Shown here in pieces: positions 23,741-25,889 of a stretch of DNA of 25,889 bases (within the stretch, counting starts at the first letter, position 1; every line of letters starts with the position of its first letter). The notes under the pieces are model-generated. The model saw only the letters and a program-made list of their open reading frames with translations, had not been told where the DNA came from and searched no databases. The stretch is from a bacterium (GTDB taxonomy: Bacteria; UBP15; UBA6099; JAJRTR01): contig JAJRTR010000147.1 in assembly GCA_024278215.1 (NCBI GenBank), positions 1-25,889 on the forward strand, read 5' to 3'. Made by a program: the position numbers and the translations under genes.

Positions 23741-25555
23741 TCATAATAAAGTCTGCATCTGCGCCGCTTTCATATTGCGCTCGCCCATGCCTCTGACGAG
23801 GAGTTGGATCACGCCGAGAGCAACGAGAACGAACAGCATCAGGACAACACTGAGAGCGGCGGCCTGGCTGTAATCGCTGTTGTCTATAGCTTCGAGAATA
23901 GCGATTGTGATAAGAGGCAGGTTACCTGTTGAAAGAAAAATCACGGCGCTGATGGCCGTCATACATTTAACGAAACTGTAAGCGAGTCCGCTGAAAAAAG
24001 CCGGAGCGATGAGCGGCAGGGTAATATTGAAGAAAGTCTGGGCGCTCGATGCGCCGAGGTCGAGTGATGCTTCTTCGATGGAGTTGTCGATCTGTTGTAT
24101 ACTCGCGATTCCCGACCTGATGCCGACAGGCATATTCCTGAAAACGAAAAGCATAACGATGAGAAACGGCGAGCCGTAAAAAAGCAGGTCATGTATCTTT
24201 TCCGCCGTAATCGAACCGAAAACGCCTGTCATGAAAGCCGGTACTTTGTTGAATGCGAGTATGTAGCCTATGCCGACAAATGTGCCGGGTGTCGCGAAAG
24301 TCAGCATGGCAGTGAATTCCATAAGGCTGCGTCCGGGAAACCTGCGGCGCACGACAAGGAAGGCAATCATCATGCCGATCAGGCCTGTGATCGGTGTAGC
24401 CACGGCGGCAAGTTCCAGTGAGATGAGTATCGCCCGCAGGTAGTCGGAACCGCTTTCGAAAAGTTCGACATAATTCTTTATGGTCAGTGTGTTGTCCGCG
24501 CCCCACTGCTTTGTAAACGAACCGAAAACCACCATTCCGTAGAAAAGGAAAATCAGTCCCACGAAGAATAAGCAAGCAGCGAAAAAACCGGCTTTTGTCG
24601 GCAGAGAAACTTCCTTGATCGCGCCGCTGCCGGGTTTGCCTGTAACTGTCACAAACGATTTCTTCTCGAGCCAGTACTTTTGTATCATGAAAGCGAGGAG
24701 AGAGGGGATCAACAGCATGATGGCGAGCAGCGACGCGCCGGAAAGGTCGTGCAGTGCGCCGACAACGAGCAGGTACGCCTGTGTTGTGAGCACTTCGTAG
24801 TTGCCGGAAATCACCAGAGGCGTTCCGAAATCCGCCAGCGACTCGATGAACAGCAACAGCATTGAAGCCGCCACACCCGGCAGCGACAGCGGAAATGTGA
24901 CTGTCCAGAACACACGCCAGCGCGACGCGCCAAGGTCCATCGCCGCTTCTTCAAGCGATGTATCTATCGCTCCCAGAACTCCCACCAGCAGCAGGAACGC
25001 CATAGGGAAATATGACAGCGTTTCGAATGTCACCAGTCCGTTGAATCCGAATATTTCGAATCCCATTTTGTAGATGTCGACGCTGTGTGCGTAGAGGAAA
25101 TTTGTAATGCAGCCGTTGCGGCCAAGCAATAGAATGCCCGCCATAGCAACAACAAACGGCGGCGAAATTATAGGGAATGTTGCGACAACTCGGAAAAAAC
25201 CCTGGCCGGGCATCCTGATGCGGGTCAGTGAATATGCGAAGATGTAGCCGACAAAGGTTCCGATCGAAGCAACCCAGAAGCCTACTTTTACGCTCCTGAG
25301 AAAAGGCCCGTAATAATATGATTTGGTAACTATATCGGCGATGGATGAAATCAGGGAGCGGTCTTCACGGAACAACCCAGTCGCCGCGACAAGATACAGC
25401 GGATAGACAACATAGACACCGAGCAGCGCAAAAATACCGATGATAATAATCAGCAACGCCGGCTCGGAAGCCAGTCTTCGCAGTTCGATAACTATTTCTT
25501 TGAGACGTTTCATTACCGGGTTTTTTCCAGGTTGCGTAAGCTGTATTCCGCTCAC
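23741..25555 (-). CDS. FbpB-like ABC importer permease with two fused membrane domains
   Basis: Inner-membrane permease of 604 residues, the length of the fused ferric-iron-type family (FbpB/AfuB/SfuB); iron is the most likely substrate, but thiamine or phosphonate relatives exist. About twelve membrane helices fall in two halves, each with an EAA loop that docks the ATPase: EEAAMDLGASRWRVFWTVTFPLSLPG in the first half (two adjoining pieces) and EEASLDLGASSAQTF followed by NITLPLIAPAF in the second. The halves are joined by a linker around residues 290-320. The GTG at 25555 lies about 26 bp after the predicted transcription start; an ATG at 25513 (MKRLKEIV) has a GGAAAA-type site and is an equal alternative. 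No substrate-binding protein gene lies in the window. The ATPase follows on the same strand after the epimerase. Confidence 0.93.
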   Translation of the reverse strand: MSGIQLTQPGKNPVMKRLKEIVIELRRLASEPALLIIIIGIFALLGVYVVYPLYLVAATGLFREDRSLISSIADIVTKSYYYGPFLRSVKVGFWVASIGTFVGYIFAYSLTRIRMPGQGFFRVVATFPIISPPFVVAMAGILLLGRNGCITNFLYAHSVDIYKMGFEIFGFNGLVTFETLSYFPMAFLLLVGVLGAIDTSLEEAAMDLGASRWRVFWTVTFPLSLPGVAASMLLLFIESLADFGTPLVISGNYEVLTTQAYLLVVGALHDLSGASLLAIMLLIPSLLAFMIQKYWLEKKSFVTVTGKPGSGAIKEVSLPTKAGFFAACLFFVGLIFLFYGMVVFGSFTKQWGADNTLTIKNYVELFESGSDYLRAILISLELAAVATPITGLIGMMIAFLVVRRRFPGRSLMEFTAMLTFATPGTFVGIGYILAFNKVPAFMTGVFGSITAEKIHDLLFYGSPFLIVMLFVFRNMPVGIRSGIASIQQIDNSIEEASLDLGASSAQTFFNITLPLIAPAFFSGLAYSFVKCMTAISAVIFLSTGNLPLITIAILEAIDNSDYSQAAALSVVLMLFVLVALGVIQLLVRGMGERNMKAAQMQTLL

Positions 25556-25587
25556 AGGTTGCAGTATCTCGCTTCACTGCCCCTACT

Positions 25588-25617
25588 ATTATATATTAGA
25601 CAAAAATACTTTGTAAA
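25588..25617 (-). promoter_or_regulatory. Sigma-70-type promoter of the permease operon
   Basis: Reading the minus strand, TTTACA (25612-25617) is followed after 18 bp by a perfect TATAAT (25588-25593). Transcription would begin near 25581, about 26 bases before the permease GTG. It makes the permease the first gene of its operon, so a binding-protein gene is not cotranscribed ahead of it. Confidence 0.65.
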
Positions 25618-25674
25618 ACAGCGTGGTTGTTCATGCACCGAAATGAAAATTGGAACAGGCCCTTAAGGGAAATC

Positions 25675-25696
25675 TCGCGACAACGCATTGTCGCGA
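25675..25696 (-). terminator. Hairpin after the edge gene, possible terminator
   Basis: TCGCGACAA (25675-25683) and TTGTCGCGA (25688-25696) form a perfect 9 bp stem with a four-base loop, starting four bases after the stop codon of the edge gene on the minus strand. Only a short T run follows, so it is a hairpin with possible terminator function. Confidence 0.5.
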
Positions 25697-25699
25697 AAA

Positions 25700-25889
25700 T
25701 CAAGCAGCGATACCAAGGGGCTCAAAGATATCGAGCATCACATTGCGTAGTGAACGGTAATGGTCATCAATTACGCCGAGGTTATTAGTGTGGCCGCAGT
25801 CGGTGTGGGATGGGCCGACACCGGCAATGATAGGAATCAGAACTTTATCGCGCAATAAAATAAATGCGACCATGGATTTCAAACCCGAC
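25700..25889 (-). CDS. C-terminal end of an unrecognised protein (partial)
   Basis: The frame is open to the right edge, so only the last 62 residues or so are present. They read SGLKSMVAFILLRDKVLIPI, then IAGVGPSHTDCGHTNNLGVI, and end in DDHYRSLRNVMLDIFEPLGIAA (given in parts). A methionine-type start inside the window (TTG at 25882) is possible but a longer gene is more likely. The HYxxLRxxMxxxFxxLGIAA ending is reminiscent of tails I associate with proteins of repeated or mobile genes, but I cannot name a family. It lies upstream of, and on the same strand as, the permease, separated from it by a hairpin and a promoter. Confidence 0.5.
   Translation of the reverse strand, partial: SGLKSMVAFILLRDKVLIPIIAGVGPSHTDCGHTNNLGVIDDHYRSLRNVMLDIFEPLGIAA

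Noticed and set aside
1-25889. CRISPR arrays, tRNA or rRNA genes, phage or defence islands
   Set aside because: No regularly spaced repeats, no cloverleaf or rRNA-like stretches recognised, and the gene content is housekeeping apart from the edge fragment.

Overview
The window looks like chromosomal housekeeping DNA from a diderm (Gram-negative-type) bacterium that I cannot place in a phylum. It has lipopolysaccharide export genes (lptA-like, lptB, lptF/G), a class A penicillin-binding protein, Hfq, and a diaminopimelate route that uses an LL-DAP aminotransferase (dapL) with dapF. It also has a SigB-type partner-switching module, which is best known from Gram-positives. This mix suits a deep-branching or uncultured diderm lineage. 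That placement is inference.

Left part (1-4260, + strand): the 3' part of a GAF-PAS-PAS-PAS sensor histidine kinase, then a three-gene partner-switching cassette (STAS antagonist, HATPase anti-sigma kinase, SigB/SigF-type sigma factor), closed by an intrinsic terminator. Next are alaS and a XerC/D-type recombinase, followed by a 440 bp gene-free stretch holding a dispersed palindromic repeat.

Middle part (8336-20883, + strand): a tightly packed lptA-like/lptB/lptF run and a long-form hibernation factor; then pbp1A, mutL, an RsmJ-like methyltransferase, miaA and hfq (a familiar mutL-miaA-hfq order); then dapF, a hairpin-rich 352 bp gap, and dapL.

Right part (21059-25889, - strand): an operon-like set convergent with dapL. 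A fused two-domain FbpB-like ABC permease has a good sigma-70 promoter. It is followed by an extended short-chain dehydrogenase/epimerase and then by the transporter's ATPase, which carries an in-frame TAA just after its Walker A motif. At the edge is the C-terminal end of an unrecognised protein.

The most unusual signal is a pair of unrelated proteins, the PBP1A and the epimerase, that each begin with a long histone-H1-like Lys/Ala/Thr tail built from short in-frame DNA repeats. The interrupted ATPase and the epimerase lodged inside the transporter operon come next. I found no CRISPR array, no phage or defence island, no rRNA and no convincing tRNA.
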